NCBI GenBank assembly: GCA_001792895.1
Contig: MARA01000008.1
Span: 682,001 to 746,000 of the forward strand
DNA length: 64,000 nt
Origin: Lentinus brumalis
Lineage: Eukaryota > Basidiomycota > Agaricomycetes > Polyporales > Polyporaceae
Reading direction: 5' to 3'
The number at the start of each line of letters is the position of its first letter. The stretch's first letter is position 1. The notes beneath the pieces are model-generated. The model saw only the letters and a list, made by a program, of their open reading frames with translations, ran no database searches and was not told where the DNA came from. This document shows positions 1 to 10,217 of the stretch, in pieces. Position numbers and translations under genes: made by a program.

Positions 1-776
1 TGTTCTCCGCAGCGTCCGACATACCCTGCATCAAAGCCAAGGCTGACTGGTGCTTTCGCTGGATCGAAGACCATGAACAACCTTTCGCCACCCGCATCAT
101 TGCGTTCGCCGCCGTTGAAGGAATCTTTTTCTCATCCTCCTTTGCTGCCATATTCTGGCTGAAGAGCCGCGGTCTCATGCCTGGCCTCTGTCACTCCAAC
201 GAGCTCATTTCCAGGGACGAAGGTCTACACACCAACTTCGCATGCCTGCTCCATAGCCACTTAACGACGCAAACGAGCACTACCACTGTACGCACTCTCA
301 TCCGCGAAGCCGTTAAGCTCGAACAGGAATTCTTCACCGGTACGTACCTACCCTATTGCCACACGTCTCACTGCTTATCCTACCATAGAAGCCCTCCCAA
401 TCCGACTGCCCGGCATGAACGCAGACCTCATGACAGACTACATCGAGTTCATCGCAGACCGTCTGCTGCTCAGTCTCGGGTTTGCGCCCCTGTTCAATAA
501 GGACAATCCAGTATGTCACCCCTATTCCTATATCATACCCGACCACTACGAGGTCATCGCTCACACCTCGTTTCCGTCCCATCTTAGTTCCCGTTCATTG
601 GCACCATTGGCATGGACGGCCGAACCAACTTCTTCGAACGACGCGTCTCTGAGTACCATCTAGCGTCGTACGCAGGCGCTGCAGTCCAGACCAACCACGA
701 ATTGTACGTAAAACCTACTTCGCAATCACTGACAGTTGCTCATCGTCATTCTAGCTCCACAGTTACACCGTTCTGA
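1..776 (+). CDS. rnr2: Ribonucleoside-diphosphate reductase small subunit (R2), 3' part
   Basis: The small subunit holds the di-iron/tyrosyl radical centre of class I ribonucleotide reductase and supplies deoxynucleotides in the cytosol. Only the C-terminal part lies in the window. The modelled exons are 1-339, 389-510, 588-703 and 755-776, with three GT-AG introns. Reading starts in frame at base 3 with [18 protein letters not shown] and passes through the family helix [20 protein letters not shown], the [14 protein letters not shown] segment and [13 protein letters not shown]. The last intron (704-754) restores an aromatic C-terminus ending TVTPF, as expected for the tail that docks on the large subunit. 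No lesion is seen. The family is clear; the exact C-terminal residues rest on the last small exon. Confidence 0.93.
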
Positions 777-1627
777 ATCTCCTTCGCCCCAATTCCCGTC
801 CCCTCATATCGCAATTCTCGTCCCCTCATATCATCCCATCCCCTCGTTCGTGGACATATATATTATATAGTGGTGCTCTTCTCACGTAGCACTAGCACAT
901 ACTGTCTATAGCGGCATTCGTATGCAGTCATTTCTACAGTGGTGCTCTTCTCACGTAGCACTAGCACATACTGTCTCTAGCGGCATTCGTATGCAGTCAT
1001 TTCTAAACAGTCGCGCATCACATCTCACCGGTCCCGCCCAAGCAGGCCCACCGCCATCTCACCATCTCACCATATAGCCATATATCGTGTACAGGATATA
1101 GAACAGTTCAACTCTACAGCCTGTATACCCATATATAGTTCAACTCTACTTAACGCCCAATGGTCATCTGCTCGTCGCGCAATCTCATCTCTCTCAGCTT
1201 CCCGCCTTCAATCGCTCTATTCTCCATCGAACCCCCACTTGTGCAGTTCCCGCTAACCGATACCATCGTCGTGGTATTGAAACGTGATCCCGTCGTCCTA
1301 CCCCAAGCTAGTTTGCGAAATACTGCTCTAGAGACCTGTCCACTATCGTGTACAGGAATTGCAAACGAAAGCCGACCCCAAGATCGTCACAGTGAAATGC
1401 GTGCAAACGACAGAAAAAAACACAACATTGCAACAAACAGACACAGCAGAGAACCCCATCATGCCCCAACCCCCCCTCCCCCTCTCCCCCCCCTCAAAGC
1501 ATCACGTACACATTCAGCACAAAGGTTTGGTACTTTTGGTTTTGTCCCCGCCCACGACGACCCCAGGAGGGACAACCTCAGCCCATCAACGCCGCACCCG
1601 TCCGAATCACCCCACCCCTGCTTCAGC
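777..1627. other. Intergenic gap with a 69-bp tandem duplication
   Basis: This stretch lies between the convergent rnr2 and G3BP-like genes. It holds one near-perfect direct duplication (869-936 and 938-1005), short AT-rich runs and repeated TTCAACTCTAC motifs near 1106 and 1138. Plus-strand open frames from 1160 run antisense into the neighbouring gene and show no recognisable protein. Confidence 0.6.
869..1005. repeat. Tandem direct repeat, two 68-bp copies
   Basis: Copies at 869-936 and 938-1005 each begin AGTGGTGCTCTTCTCACG and end CAGTCATTTCTA. I see one mismatch (TCTATAG versus TCTCTAG) and one base between copies. The near-identity suggests a recent duplication downstream of rnr2. Confidence 0.85.
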
Positions 1628-3748
1628 TTATTGCTTGGGTGGCGGGCCACCACGTCCGCGCGGCACACCGCGTCCACGGAAGCCGCCACGTCCGCGGTCG
1701 CCGTTCATCGGCGGACCGCGCGGCGGCGGACGCTCGCCGCGCTCCTTCCTCGTCTCGACGATGATACGCGCCTGACCGGCACCACCGTCGGTCTCGATGC
1801 GAATACCACCCTCGCCGCCTTGCGAGACCGGCAGCGACGCGATGATGGCGCGCTTCGCCGCCTCGAGGTGCTGGAACTCGAGGAACGCACACGCCTTGTT
1901 GCGGACGATCTCGAGCTCCTTGATGGGGCCGAAGCGAGCCGTCAAAGTCGTCTTCAACGCCGCCTCCGAGACGTTCTCGGTCACGCTCTGCGTTGTACCG
2001 TGAGCATTGAATGGACGGTGGCTGAGCAGATCGAACATACCTTGACGAAGCACTGAGGCGTCGTGAGTGCCTGAGCGGCGAGCAAGGCGGGATGGGGCTC
2101 CTGCCGCAACGGCCGGGTGGTGATGTGCGGCGCAGGCGACTGGGGGCCGCTGAGCGGCACCGGGGACGCGCTGGTAGTCGGTGCGGGAGCCTCGGTGATG
2201 CCGCGAGCCTGGCTGGCGACCGCAGTGCCCCAGCTCTTCGCGCCGGTCGCCGCGAGCGAAGCCCACGACTTCGGTGCGGAGGGTGCTGCAGGTTGGGGCG
2301 CGGGCTGCGCTGGTGGCTGCTGCGGCTGCGGCACTTGCTGGGCGGGAGGGGCAGGACTGGCCGCGGGCTGCTGATGTTGTTGAGGGGCAGGGGAGGCGGG
2401 GGCGGGGGAAGCAGTGGCGGTGGGCTCGGGGGCGGGAGCGGGAGCGGGGGCAGGAGAGGGCTCGCGAGGAGCAGGGGAGGGTTCGCGCTTCTCCTCTGGT
2501 GCGTGCCCGTTCGCCTGAGGCTGGGGAGAGGGCGAGGGTTCGGGAGATGGCACCCGCTCCTCCGCAGGCGGGGCGGGGGTCGGAGTGGGGACGCGCTCCG
2601 GCTCCGGCTCAGCGGGAGGTGGAGGAGCCGGGGAAGCAGGGGCGGGAGGAGCGGGGACGGGCTCCTCCTGCGCCTGCTGAGCTTCGGCCTCAGGCTGCTC
2701 CTCGCCCTCCTCGACAGATTCCTCCTTCAAAAAGCGGAAGATGTCGTTGAGAACGAAGTAGCCGTTGGGCTGCTCAGCGAGGAAGAAAGTCTGCACAAAC
2801 TTCCGCCAGTCCTCGCCCTTGTTTGACATTTCACCGATGACCTGGATGATGATACCACCATTTGCAGAGGACTGGGCATCGACCGAGTGGATGAAGACCT
2901 TGCAGTCCTGGAACCCGATAGATGTGATCTTGTTATGGATTTCCTGCAAACGACGAGATCAGTCATGTCCGTTGAGCCCAACTCGACTAAAAGAGAAAAC
3001 GTGAGAACGAAGGCACGATCCACGCCGCCGACACTACGCTTTCGTCGTCCCTTCGTCGTCGGTCTCTGCACGTCCCCGTGGCCCGCAGGAAGCGAGACAA
3101 GTTGTTTGCCGTCGAACTGCTCCTCCGGATGACGCTGTGATCGGAGTCGGGGGCATAAAACCCACCACTACTCGCATGTAGCCATGCAGGAAGTGTGGCA
3201 CAGGGCGGACCCGACGTCACGCGGGGAGAGTGCCATCGTGGACGATTTAGAAGTGATCGGACACGCAGAGCCTCCGCGAGAGTTCTCCATGCAGCCCAAG
3301 TCCACACAACCTCCGCCCCGCAGGACAAGAATTGCATCCTAGTAGACGAGGAGGGGTACAGAAGAACCTCCCGAGCGATCAAGGCGAATGCACGGGCGCT
3401 AGATGCAACCTGAGGTGTGACGAGAGATGCGAGTCGGCCGACGCCTCGAGCTGCAGCGACAAGCAACCACAAGAGTTGAATGGGCGTGCGAAAAGTCGAC
3501 TGCGGTAGAGCAGAGCAGGATGGGGGTCTCCTGGGCGGTCCCGGTGGCGGCACGCGTCCGAGGGAACGTTGATTACTCACCTGCTGCCCGAAACATGGCT
3601 TGCCGTCCTCGCCCTCAGTACCGTGGATGAAGGTAGATGCCTTCGTATAGAAGCAGTGGAGACGATTCGGGTGCTTATTGACGAAGGTGTAGTACTGAGG
3701 AACGAACTGCCAGCCGACTTCAGAGGGGTTTACGCCGGTGTTGGTCAT
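1628..3748 (-). CDS. G3BP/Nxt3-like protein: NTF2-like domain, disordered linker, RRM, RGG tail
   Basis: Members of this family are cytoplasmic RNA-binding scaffolds of stress granules and partners of the Ubp3/USP10 deubiquitinase. The exons are 3748-3581, 2943-2041 and 1987-1628, giving 476 aa with all joins in phase 0. Residues 5-125 form the NTF2-like domain (VGWQFVPQYYTFVNKHP, then FGQQ|EIHNKITSIGF across the first intron). Residues 135-350 are a Pro/Ala/Glu-rich disordered linker. The RRM starts at QCFVK|SVTENVSEAAL across a 53-bp intron and includes KACAFLEFQHLEAAKRA. The last 30 residues are RGG-type and end PPPKQ. The ATG at 3748 was chosen because the NTF2 fold follows directly. The first intron is 637 bp, unusually long for this genome. 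The gene diverges from hetC. Confidence 0.88.
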
Positions 3749-4050
3749 GATTGGACTGAGGATAGCGCTGCGAGCATGAGCATCGACCTGGGGAGCCTCC
3801 GAGGACGCGTAGAGACATACCGAGGATGCCGAAGACGCGAAGAGAGGAACGACGGGGATGATGAGGCCACGCAGGCGAGAACTGGAGAGAACGAGGGTGC
3901 GATGAGCAATACAACAAAATCTTAGACGCGCACTGACGCTGCTGCCGTTCCCAAGGTTCGAGCTCCGATAGTGCTTGAGGCGCTTCGAGCCCGACAACCT
4001 TGATCTCCGACAGCCTCCGACACATCACTTGAAGCGCCGCAACTTGCTCT

Positions 4051-4058
4051 TGACGTCA
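4051..4058. promoter_or_regulatory. CRE/ATF-like site TGACGTCA
   Basis: This is an exact 8-bp CRE palindrome, the binding consensus of ATF/CREB-type bZIP factors, 78 bp upstream of the hetC start. A chance match is possible, but its position in a divergent promoter beside a longer palindrome makes function plausible. Confidence 0.45.
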
Positions 4059-4074
4059 TGAAGCTGTGGCCTTT

Positions 4075-4100
4075 TGCGCCCAAGACTAGTCTTGGGCGCA
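4075..4100. promoter_or_regulatory. Perfect 26-bp palindrome upstream of hetC
   Basis: The arms TGCGCCCAAGACT and AGTCTTGGGCGCA are exact reverse complements with no spacer. Such a site could bind a dimeric regulator or, if it is transcribed in the hetC 5' UTR, form a hairpin just before the start codon. No known binding site of this sequence is recognised. Confidence 0.7.
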
Positions 4101-4136
4101 CTGGACTTGGGTTCTGTCGCTTGCTTTCGTACCACC

Positions 4137-7100
4137 ATGATCTCGAACACCCATTTGCTGCTGCTGGTGCTGTGTATAGTTATTCTCTGCATCCCCAGCG
4201 AAGGAGTGTATGCGTTCGGTGCGGGGAACATCCCAAGGTCTGTCCTTTCCAAAGAGTCACGGAGCTAATTAATCTCAACGTCGCGTGCAGTTTCGCGTTC
4301 CTGGAAGGCAAAGCGTTCCGGCACGGTGACATCGTGAGTCTATCCACCTCCATCACGACGCTCCTACTGCTTGTTCTCACCCGAGTCCGACGCAGGAAGA
4401 TGCATTGGGCGACGTCGCGAAGAAAGCGGGCGGGTTCGCGTTAGGGGCACTGATTGGCAAGGGCGGATCGAAGTTTGGCGGTTTGGACATCAAACGCGTG
4501 TACTTTGGGTGAGTTGTGCCACACAAGATCTGCAGCGGAAGAAGGAAGTACGATCGCTGATCGCACTGAATCTGTAGCAATTGGCTGCGAGATTACAGTC
4601 AGGTCCGTCATCTCATAAGTTATTGCTGAGACGCGACGTTTGTGGCTAACGCTCATGGACAGGCCGTTGACGTTGCCGGCCTTCAGAAAGTGCAGCTTCC
4701 GGTGTGTACTTCGTGTTCGACTACTTGACCGACATTGACTCCCTTCGTCCAGACCATCATCAACTTGTGCATGGTCCTTGGTTTCATGGTGAGGGTCGTT
4801 CTCATGTGTCACGGAACAGCAAATGCTGATCATACACTATAGGCCCATGGATACGCCACAGGCGAGTTCGAAGTCACCGAAGAGCGCCTTGGTGTCTATC
4901 TGCCGGTGAGTCCAGTGAGCGCTCGCAATGTATGCGCATACATTCATCGTGGATATGTCAGACAGAGCACATCGACAACCCGAAAGGATACCCAGATAAT
5001 GCCAGACAATACCACCCCAAACTGCGTCCGCCCGTTGACGTAGGTCGAACGGATCCAGTTCGCTCTTGATGACTTGGCTCACTCTGCGCCACAGCCGAGA
5101 GAGCTCGAGATCGACCCGCGGACTGGGATGAAGAACTACATCGCCAATGGTAAGCGCATAAAATATCCCATCTTCCATCTTCCTGGCCACTCGCTGAATC
5201 CGTATGTCACAGAAAACGGCTCCTGGGACACGTCTAAGGCGCTCGTCCGACGGACACTCGAGCGATGCATCCAGCTCGGTCGCCAAGCCCGGTCCAGCAA
5301 TAACAAGGCCGACACGTACGAAGCATATCGTCTCTTGGGCCAGGCTGTGAGTTGTTCTGTGTTCAAGAGTGGCATTCACTGACCTGAGATCGTAGTTGCA
5401 CACACTAGAAGACTTCCCGGCGCATTCGAACTTCTGCGAGCTCGCACTCGTTTCGATGGGTTACAATGACGTCTTCGTCCATGTGGGTGATCAGGTCAGG
5501 ATCCAGGCTAGCAATGGAAAGTGGGTGGCACCGCTCGTCACCGGTACGTACATCACGGGACGCCGCCGTATGTTGATTCTGACCCATTTCGCAGGAACCT
5601 TCGGCTCGAGCGACTTCATTCACAGTCTTCTGGGAGGTAAGTTATCTTGGGCGACGTTGAGTGTGGCGCGTTTGCTGACATATTCGCGCTCCAGAGGCCA
5701 CTGACCACATCGTATGTCGCTAACCTCCCGTGTATATTCCCGTTTGCGTGCTGATCTCCCGTAATCGCTCCTCCAGAGCCAAGCATCCGTCACCGACCTG
5801 AACGCAGAGCTCGAAAAGGCTCGCGCGAAGGCAGGGAATTCACGAGACGGATCCTCCTCAACCCTGCGCTCTCTCCTGACCAATATCCCTGGCGGCGACA
5901 GCGGCGAGGTGTCGCGCGAGATGGATAGCATGGACCGTATCCGTGCGGGCGCGAATCAGCCTGGCGGAAAGCGACCGGAGGACATGACGCCTCAGGAGCT
6001 GCACAGCGTCCTCTGGCAGGTGTTGACCTTCCGCGATTCCAGTAAGTATATGCGTGTCAGATGCGCTATCTGCTTGCTGACTGTCTGTCGTTTCACAGTC
6101 GTGAAGAACATAAACAACACGATCGGTGAGTGAAGGCGCTGCATACACCGGGACTTGTACTGAAGTTTCTCGGTAGAGAGGATCCCTGGGCTCGGTCCGC
6201 TGATTGAGAAGCTCATGGACTCTATCTCCGTCTTTGTATTCACTACGCTCGAGGTATGGCAGCACACAGGTACACTTGCATGGACTCCAAAGCTGATGAC
6301 CGCGCATACAGCCATTCCTGAAGCCGATCATGAAGCAGGCTACGAGCGGCCTGCAGCTCGCATCGGGCGAGGTCATCAACAGTCAAGACCAATATGAGGT
6401 GCGTGGAAATATATTATCGCGGGTTCTCCACGTTGCTTAGAGCTTTTGGCAGGTGTTCAATGACCCGAGAGCTGTATGTGACTCTTCATCGATATGACCT
6501 TCGGGGACTATACTGACGTTGGCCGCAGTCGGACCCCACTCACTCGTTCCTCAGCAAGGACCACTTTGTGAGTATAGTCGGACGTACTCGTTGATCATAG
6601 GCTGACGATCCGCTACAGAACCTCATATTGAATGAGTGTGCAGGCAACTTGGGGAAGATCATCCTGGTGAGTTGACTTCTCCCTGGCTTCGAACTGTTGG
6701 CTGACGATGGTGAAGATCCACACTGTGAACCTTGTTGTCAAGGCGTGGGATGACAACTCAATGAATGTCCACCAGGTTACGGAAGACATCCTGCAGTGCC
6801 TGTAAGTGGATATCTCGACGCTCATCTCGCCCATGACAACTGACATGCCCTTATAGCTTCCACCCCGACTTCCACACCAGCAACTCGCAGATCCAGCGCG
6901 AGATGCTCGACTACATGCGCCGCTGGGTGCAGGGGCTCGGCCACCAGCAACAAGAAATCCTCCGGCGCCTCACCAAGCAAGCCGTCCGCAACCACGAGAA
7001 CATCCGCCTGGGCAGCAAGCCGGAGAGCGCGAACCCCTCCCAGGGCTCGTACGCGCACAACGCCGGCGTACAGACGCAGCACCAGCTCCAGGGCTACGCC

Positions 7101-7751
7101 TCGCAGATTCCCGGGATGTCGCAGGCCCAGTCGACCTTCGGGTCCGCGCAGAACGCGTTCGGGCAAGCGCAGCAGTTCATCGGGAAGTTTAGCGGGGGAC
7201 GGCCCAACTTTGGCACTGGGAGAGACGGAGGCGGGCCGCCCCTGCCGCCGTCTACGGGCGAGGCTGCGTCATTCTACGGGACTGGAGGAGGAGGGGCGCC
7301 TCAGAGCTCATCGTATGCGCCTCCCTCTGGACCACCGCAGTCTTCTTCGTACGCGCCACCCTCTGGGCCGCCGCAGTCTTCTTCGTACGCGCCACCCCCT
7401 GGGCCGCCGCAATCTTCTTCGTACGCGCCGTACTCTGGCGCACCGCAGCCCTCGTCGTACGCGCAGCCCGAGCCGCACGGCCACGCTGGGTACAACCCGG
7501 GTTATACGTCGCCACCGCCGCCTCCAGGAGGAGGAGGAGGAGGGATGGGGTTCCCGCAGGCTGATGTCCCTGGGGGATTCCCGCAACCTGGTGGGTACTC
7601 GCCGTACGGCGGTCCGCCGCCACCTGGTCCGCCTGGAGGGTTTGGGTTCCCGAGTCCGGACGTGCCGCAGCCTCACGGACATGGCCATGAACACCATGGA
7701 CACCATGGACATCATCCTCCGCCTCCGCCGAATGGGCCGTTTGGCTGGTGA
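4137..7751 (+). CDS. het-c: HET-C family protein (heterokaryon-incompatibility type C)
   Basis: HET-C proteins are secreted or membrane-associated fungal proteins; allelic differences at het-c cause incompatibility in Neurospora. I model 22 exons: 4137-4237, 4291-4333, 4396-4508, 4578-4602, 4663-4701, 4753-4788, 4843-4905, 4962-5039, 5095-5149, 5213-5346, 5396-5543, 5595-5636, 5695-5711, 5777-6041, 6099-6125, 6177-6253, 6312-6398, 6453-6473, 6529-6567, 6619-6666, 6716-6801 and 6857-7751. They sum to 812 aa. Residues 1-26 are a signal peptide, followed by the family opening FGAGNIPSFAFLEGKAFRHG. Further hallmarks are KRVYFGNWLRDYSQAVD, LHTLEDFPAHSNFCELAL and FLSKDHFNLILNECAG. From about residue 590 the tail is Gly/Pro/Gln-rich, with a 12-residue tandem repeat and a His-rich end. 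No lesion is seen. A HET-domain gene follows on the same strand. Confidence 0.93.
7299..7466 (+). repeat. 36-bp in-frame tandem repeat in the hetC tail
   Basis: About four and a half 36-bp units encode the 12-residue period SSSYAPPSGPPQ with small drift (APPPGPP, APYSGAP). The repeat is in frame and lies in the low-complexity C-terminal tail, so its copy number could vary between alleles. Confidence 0.8.
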
Positions 7752-8181
7752 GTGGTGTTGGGACGAATTCGAGAGTGACGGTGCTTGTGTGCGTGTTGAA
7801 GCCAATGGACGTGGAGAATGCGTGGCAGAATGTGAGACAATCGCGGCGTCTTTGTATTATGTTGTATGTACGATGGATTGTTGTAGGGAAGAAACTCCCT
7901 TTGATGGATATCGTTCTTGCTGTGCAGTGGCCGTCGGCGGTAAGAAACTGAGATTCACTTTAACCACAATTCGTCGATGGGTTGCTTTGCATATATATAG
8001 CATAGTATCTTCAGGTCTACAACCACAACATGGTGACGAATGATTGAGCTCAAGCTTACGCCGGTCTCCGTGTAATACCTCCGAGCGGTGGGCCTCGTGC
8101 ACACCTCGCGCAATCCACGCGCCATCCCAAGTGTTCATTGCATTCGTTGGACTTCCAGCAGCGTACGCAACTGCTCGGAGG
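7752..8181. other. Intergenic region between hetC and the HET-domain gene
   Basis: This 430-bp stretch holds the hetC 3' UTR and the promoter of the next gene. A TATA-like run ATATATATAG lies near 7991-8000, about 180 bp before the next ATG. No further gene is seen. Confidence 0.5.
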
Positions 8182-9575
8182 ATGTGGCTCCTCGATACAT
8201 GGGCGATAGACATCCTTTCGGTGTCTAGTGCTGCCGAGGAACCTTATGCCATCCTCTCACATGTTTGGGACAGCCTTCTAGGCGAGGACACTTTCCAGGT
8301 AATCGTTGAACATTCAAAGCCCATTACGACCTGGAGAGACTGAATATCGCACAGGACATACATGATCTCCGCAAAGACATCCGCCAAGAAACGTCCCATG
8401 GAGGCGACCGCACCTCCTCTTCTGCATGGCAAGATCCCAGATTCCGCAAGAAGACTCGGGACTTCTGCGCATTCGCCCATGCCCACGGACACCGTTACGT
8501 CTGGATGGACACATGCTGCATCAACAGGTCGGATACGGCCGAGCTCTCTGACGCAATCAACGCGATGTACGAGTGGTATGCGCAGGCCGACGTGTGCTAT
8601 GCCTTCCTTTGGGACGTCACCTCGATGGAGGATCCTCGCATGAAGCTTTCGACGTTCCGCAGGGCCCAGTGGTTCACAAGAAGCTGGACGCTGCAGGAGC
8701 TGATCGCGCCGCGGAACGTCGTCTTCCTTTCCAAGAGATGGGAGGTGCTCGGAACGAAGGAGTCCCTCGTTGATCTCGTTGAAGAGATCACAGGCGTACC
8801 CGCCGCCATCCTCCTGCATCGCACGCCCCTCGACTCCATCAGCGTTGCCCGCCGGATGTCCTGGGCGGCGCCTCGCAGGGCGACACTCGTCGAGGACGAG
8901 GCCTACTCCCTCATGGGCCTCTTCGAGGTCCGCATACCCGCGATATACGGCGTCGGGAGGCAGGCCTTCATACGGCTCCAGCAGCAGATCTTCGCGCGGA
9001 CCCCGGACCACAGCATCTTCGCATGGGGCGGCATCCTCGAGTGGGAGAGCATCACACACGCGAGGTGGGAGCTGCCTGCCGCCCGCACCCAGAAGCGACC
9101 CGAGCCGCAGCTGTTTGCAGGGAGCCCGGCCGAGTTTGGGCGCAGTTCGAGCACGGTTTCGGCGATAGGTGTCGAGACGCTTGCTGAGCGCATCGGGGTC
9201 CTGGAGGGGTCAGCTCTCGCTCCTGGGACGGCGTCGCTCACCTTGACGGATGTCGGCGTCCGCGCGAGACTGCCGCTGCTCCGCTTCAGTGTGCACGAGA
9301 GGCGTACCGGCTACTCGCGTCTCTACTACCTGGGGATACTGGCCTGTGAAGACGAGGCGGGACGCCTGCTGGCCCTGGTCCTGCTTGACCACGGTAGCGG
9401 CGAGTTCTCTGTCGACAGATTGTGGCAGTTCAGGACGTTGTACCGCGACTGGGAGGTCCGTGTGGTAGCACTGCCGGAGTCGACTATCTTGGATGCTGGC
9501 GCGTTGGCTTTAGGGGACTTCCAGATACTCCAGTCACCGAGTAGAACGCCTCCGGCCCTTGCACAGCTCAGGTAA
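8182..9575 (+). CDS. HET-domain protein (vegetative-incompatibility type)
   Basis: HET domains are TIR-related modules that trigger incompatibility cell death when a partner senses non-self. The exons are 8182-8298 and 8355-9575, giving 445 aa; the 56-bp intron is needed to join YAILSHVW to the rest. The start MWLLDTWAIDIL gives the usual short lead before the domain. Hallmarks in order are YAILSHVW (near 22), YVWMDTCCINRSDTAELSDA, INAMYEWYAQADVCYAFLWD, RAQWFTRSWTLQELIAPR and AYSLMGLFEVRIPAIYGVG. The C-terminal 200 residues have no repeats, NACHT or WD40 that I recognise, so this is a short HET protein. It lies 430 bp downstream of hetC on the same strand. Family certain, specificity unknown. 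Confidence 0.9.
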
Positions 9576-10217
9576 TCACGTAGGAGGTGTCATGCATGCA
9601 CGCTTACCATAGTGTCTTTCGTAGTGAATATAAACTTGTTTGACTCGGAGTATGTACGCTGAACCCGATGCAGTTAAAAGGTTCGCATGTAGCTGCAAGA
9701 GAGTGATACCTGCAAGAAGCATAATTATTCATTCAAGCTTGCATGTCTCTGTGAGCTCGAGCTGTTATATGTAGCTTCGCTGCGTGCCACTGTCTGGTTC
9801 CAGTCCGACTGTTCAATACCGGAACTCACAGAATGGAATCATGGCCATGCTTGGCCCCGTCGCAAGGTGTACCCACTCACTGCTTGAGACTGCGCTTCAG
9901 CATGTATCCCATACATCAGGGGGATCCTTCTCACCTCATAGCGGACCGTATTGTTCAAAACAATGAGCGATGAGGAGGAGGAGTAGAAAGACAACAAACC
10001 GTCGGATTCGCTTGAGCGCCTGAGCTGTATATGCGAGTTAATTAGGCTTCGATTACGTAAGCTGATTCTTGATCTTTTTCTGGGCGTGCTCGATGTCGCC
10101 TTCCGTCCTCTCCGCGTCGTCCCCGACAGCGAGCTCGTCGTCGACGCGATATATACCATCCCCGACGCGCGTCTCAGGCCCATCCCCGGACCCCCACTTT
10201 CCTTTCTTCTCGCCGCC
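9576..10217. other. Intergenic gap, no gene seen
   Basis: This 642-bp stretch separates the HET-domain gene from the Rrm4-type gene. Open frames here are short and not recognisable. The frame upstream of 10218 stays open but lacks a convincing start context. Confidence 0.5.

Larger units (their letters stand above)
3749..4136. promoter_or_regulatory. Divergent promoter between the G3BP-like gene and hetC
   Basis: This 388-bp region separates two divergent start codons. It contains a consensus CRE/ATF palindrome TGACGTCA at 4051-4058 and a perfect 26-bp palindrome at 4075-4100, only 36 bp before the hetC ATG. No open frame here looks like a gene. Confidence 0.6.

Noticed and set aside
2092..2826. 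Long plus-strand frame of 244 codons
   Set aside because: It is antisense to the Pro/Ala/Glu-rich linker of the G3BP-like gene; its Gly/Arg composition is the complement of that linker.
7210..8043. 277-codon plus-strand frame
   Set aside because: It overlaps the repetitive hetC tail in another frame and has no family features.
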